From NCBI GenBank assembly GCA_020025345.1, contig JAHHSH010000075.1, positions 1-7,270 of the forward strand: DNA of 7,270 bases, in the 5' to 3' direction. Positions 5,836 through 7,270 of the stretch are shown here, piece by piece. Positions within the stretch are counted from its first letter, which is position 1. Each line of letters begins with the position of its first letter. The stretch is from Oscillospiraceae bacterium. GTDB lineage: Bacteria; Bacillota; Clostridia; Oscillospirales; Oscillospiraceae. Below the pieces are notes generated by a model. That model was not told the DNA's origin. It made no database searches and was given only the letters and a program-made list of their open reading frames with translations. The position numbers were made by a program, and so were the translations under genes.

Positions 5836-7270
5836 ATGAGTGAGATAAACTGCCAAAATCAACAGCTCCGTCAGGTGCTGGCTCAGACTTATGCCGCTGA
5901 GGCCATGATCGCTGCATTGGAGGAATTGTCAGGACACGATGAGGCGCTGTGCCACACCGTGTGGTCGCTGTGCGCACCTTTATTGGGGCTTACGGAGGGG
6001 GAGAAGTGTGACGCGTGGCTGTGTCGGCTTTGCGACCGTCTCAGCGACCGGATGTTCCCGGATGCAGAGCATCCGGCCCCGGAGCTGACGGCGGGGGAGG
6101 CACTCTATTTACAGGTGATCGAGTCCCTTTTTTCGTGGCGTACCGGTGATTTTGACCCGATGACAGACCTTTTACCGTTGGACGACAGCGCACGAAAGGA
6201 GAGTCGGGTGGCGGCGCAGTATGAGCAATTTTGTGCTGCGGCGGCGCAGGCGCATTTTATGGCACTTTTGCGCATCAGCCGTGAGGTGCGCCCCTTTGAC
6301 CCGGCCTCCCACACCATCGGCGTCCATAATGTAGCGCTGCACACCGCTGTCATGGCAAAAAAAGCAGGGCTGAAAGTGGATCTGCCGCTGGTCAGTGCCG
6401 CCGCACTGGGGCACGACATCGGTAAGTTCGGCTGCCGTGGGGACGATGCGCTGCGCATCCCCTACCTGCACTATTACTATACATGGCAGTGGTTCAGCGA
6501 CAATGGTATTGAGGAGATCGGCCATGTCTCTGCCAACCACTCCACATGGGATTTGGAATTTGAGAACCTGCCGGTGGAGTCGTTGCTGCTGATCTACGCC
6601 GACTTCCGTGTCCGAGGCAGCCGCGGTGCCGATGGCCGGGAGAAAATGGCGATTTATACGTTGGAGGAGGCCGGGAAAATCGTATTTTCCAAGCTTCTGG
6701 ACGTGACGGAGGAGAAACAGCGCCGGTATCACACCGTTTATGAGAAACTGCGTGACTTTGAGATTTTGCTCCACAGCATCGGTGTTCCCACCAATATGGG
6801 GGAGGATACGCTTCATGCGGTGCAAAAGCGGGATGAGTCGCTGCTCTCGTCGGAAGAGGCGCTGCAGGCGCTGCGGAATATGGCGCTTTCCGGCAGTATG
6901 CGTCTGATGTATACCGTCAGTGTGGATCGCTCCTTTGAGCTCCTTTTGGAGCAGGCCAAGAGTGAAAAGAATCTCCACCATGTCCGCACCTATCTGCTGC
7001 TCTTTAATGAGTACAGCACCTATATGACCAAGGCCAATAAGAAAAAGCTCCTGCATTTTCTCTATGAGCTGCTGATGCATCCGGACGGAGATGTGCGGCG
7101 AATGGCGGGACAGATGATGGGGCGCATTTTGGCCAACAGCGGCCCCAAATATCGCAAGGAGCGTCCGGCAGCTGCCCGCGACGGCGGCATGATTCCCACC
7201 ATGATGGCGCTGCTCGATGAGTCGGTGGAGCTGTGGGATAGTTATATGGAGGCCTGCCTTCATCCGGATC
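5836..7270 (+). CDS. HD-domain phosphohydrolase-like protein with HEAT-like C-terminal region, 3'-truncated
   Basis: The frame opens at ATG 5836 and runs 478 codons without a stop to the window edge. Residues 1-130 are helical, with five cysteines between 39 and 66 but no clean zinc motif. Residues about 150-260 form an HD domain. The first metal histidine is H159 or H164, then HDIGK at 193-197, H230, H235 and an AD pair ending in D256. This H..HD..H..H..D order is the two-metal type also seen in HD-GYP and YqeK-like enzymes, so hydrolysis of a nucleotide or phosphodiester is likely; the substrate is unknown and no GYP motif follows. Residues about 270-478 are helix-rich. Positions 413-432 (LMHPDGDVRRMAGQMMGRIL) look like a HEAT repeat, and LHPD recurs at 475-478, so a repeat array may continue. 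It is divergent from the zinc-ribbon gene. The HD domain is confident; the HEAT call is moderate. Confidence 0.9.
   Translation, partial: MSEINCQNQQLRQVLAQTYAAEAMIAALEELSGHDEALCHTVWSLCAPLLGLTEGEKCDAWLCRLCDRLSDRMFPDAEHPAPELTAGEALYLQVIESLFSWRTGDFDPMTDLLPLDDSARKESRVAAQYEQFCAAAAQAHFMALLRISREVRPFDPASHTIGVHNVALHTAVMAKKAGLKVDLPLVSAAALGHDIGKFGCRGDDALRIPYLHYYYTWQWFSDNGIEEIGHVSANHSTWDLEFENLPVESLLLIYADFRVRGSRGADGREKMAIYTLEEAGKIVFSKLLDVTEEKQRRYHTVYEKLRDFEILLHSIGVPTNMGEDTLHAVQKRDESLLSSEEALQALRNMALSGSMRLMYTVSVDRSFELLLEQAKSEKNLHHVRTYLLLFNEYSTYMTKANKKKLLHFLYELLMHPDGDVRRMAGQMMGRILANSGPKYRKERPAAARDGGMIPTMMALLDESVELWDSYMEACLHPD

Noticed and set aside
6172..7263. A 363-codon open frame on the - strand opposite the HD-domain gene.
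   Set aside because: The + strand frame has clear HD motifs with a ribosome binding site, while the - strand frame has no recognisable motif and a His/Gln-rich composition typical of antisense shadows.

Overview
The window reads as chromosomal DNA of a low-copy, fairly GC-rich anaerobic Firmicute, probably a gut clostridium of the Oscillospiraceae/Ruminococcaceae type. This is inferred from strong AGGAGG-type ribosome binding sites, T-tailed hairpin terminators, sigma-A-like promoters and protein style; no marker gene fixes the taxon. No RNA gene, insertion sequence, CRISPR array or phage gene was seen.

Layout. (1) Positions 1-1253, + strand: the C-terminal part of a MacB/FtsX-type ABC transporter permease whose start lies before the window. 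(2) 1254-1557: an intergenic region with a perfect 20-bp terminator hairpin, then a promoter and a structured leader of about 120 nt. (3) 1558-4998, + strand: a complete single-chain pyruvate carboxylase with all three catalytic parts and every key residue checked. (4) 4999-5135: a small hairpin and a strong terminator between convergent genes. (5) 5136-5597, - strand: a small zinc-ribbon membrane protein, whose start is a GTG well inside the longest open frame. (6) 5598-5835: a divergent promoter region with an exact 10-nt direct repeat 33 bp apart. (7) 5836-7270, + strand: the first 478 codons of an HD-domain metal-dependent phosphohydrolase-like protein with a helical, HEAT-like C-terminal part. 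It is still open at the window edge.

The four genes do not look like one pathway. Pyruvate carboxylase sits alone between two terminators and is likely transcribed by itself; it supplies oxaloacetate. The permease would belong to an export or cell-envelope operon upstream. The zinc-ribbon protein and the HD protein are divergently transcribed and may share control elements. The least explained item is the HD/HEAT-like protein; the most checkable small signals are the repeats around the promoters and the alternative pairings in the pyruvate carboxylase leader.
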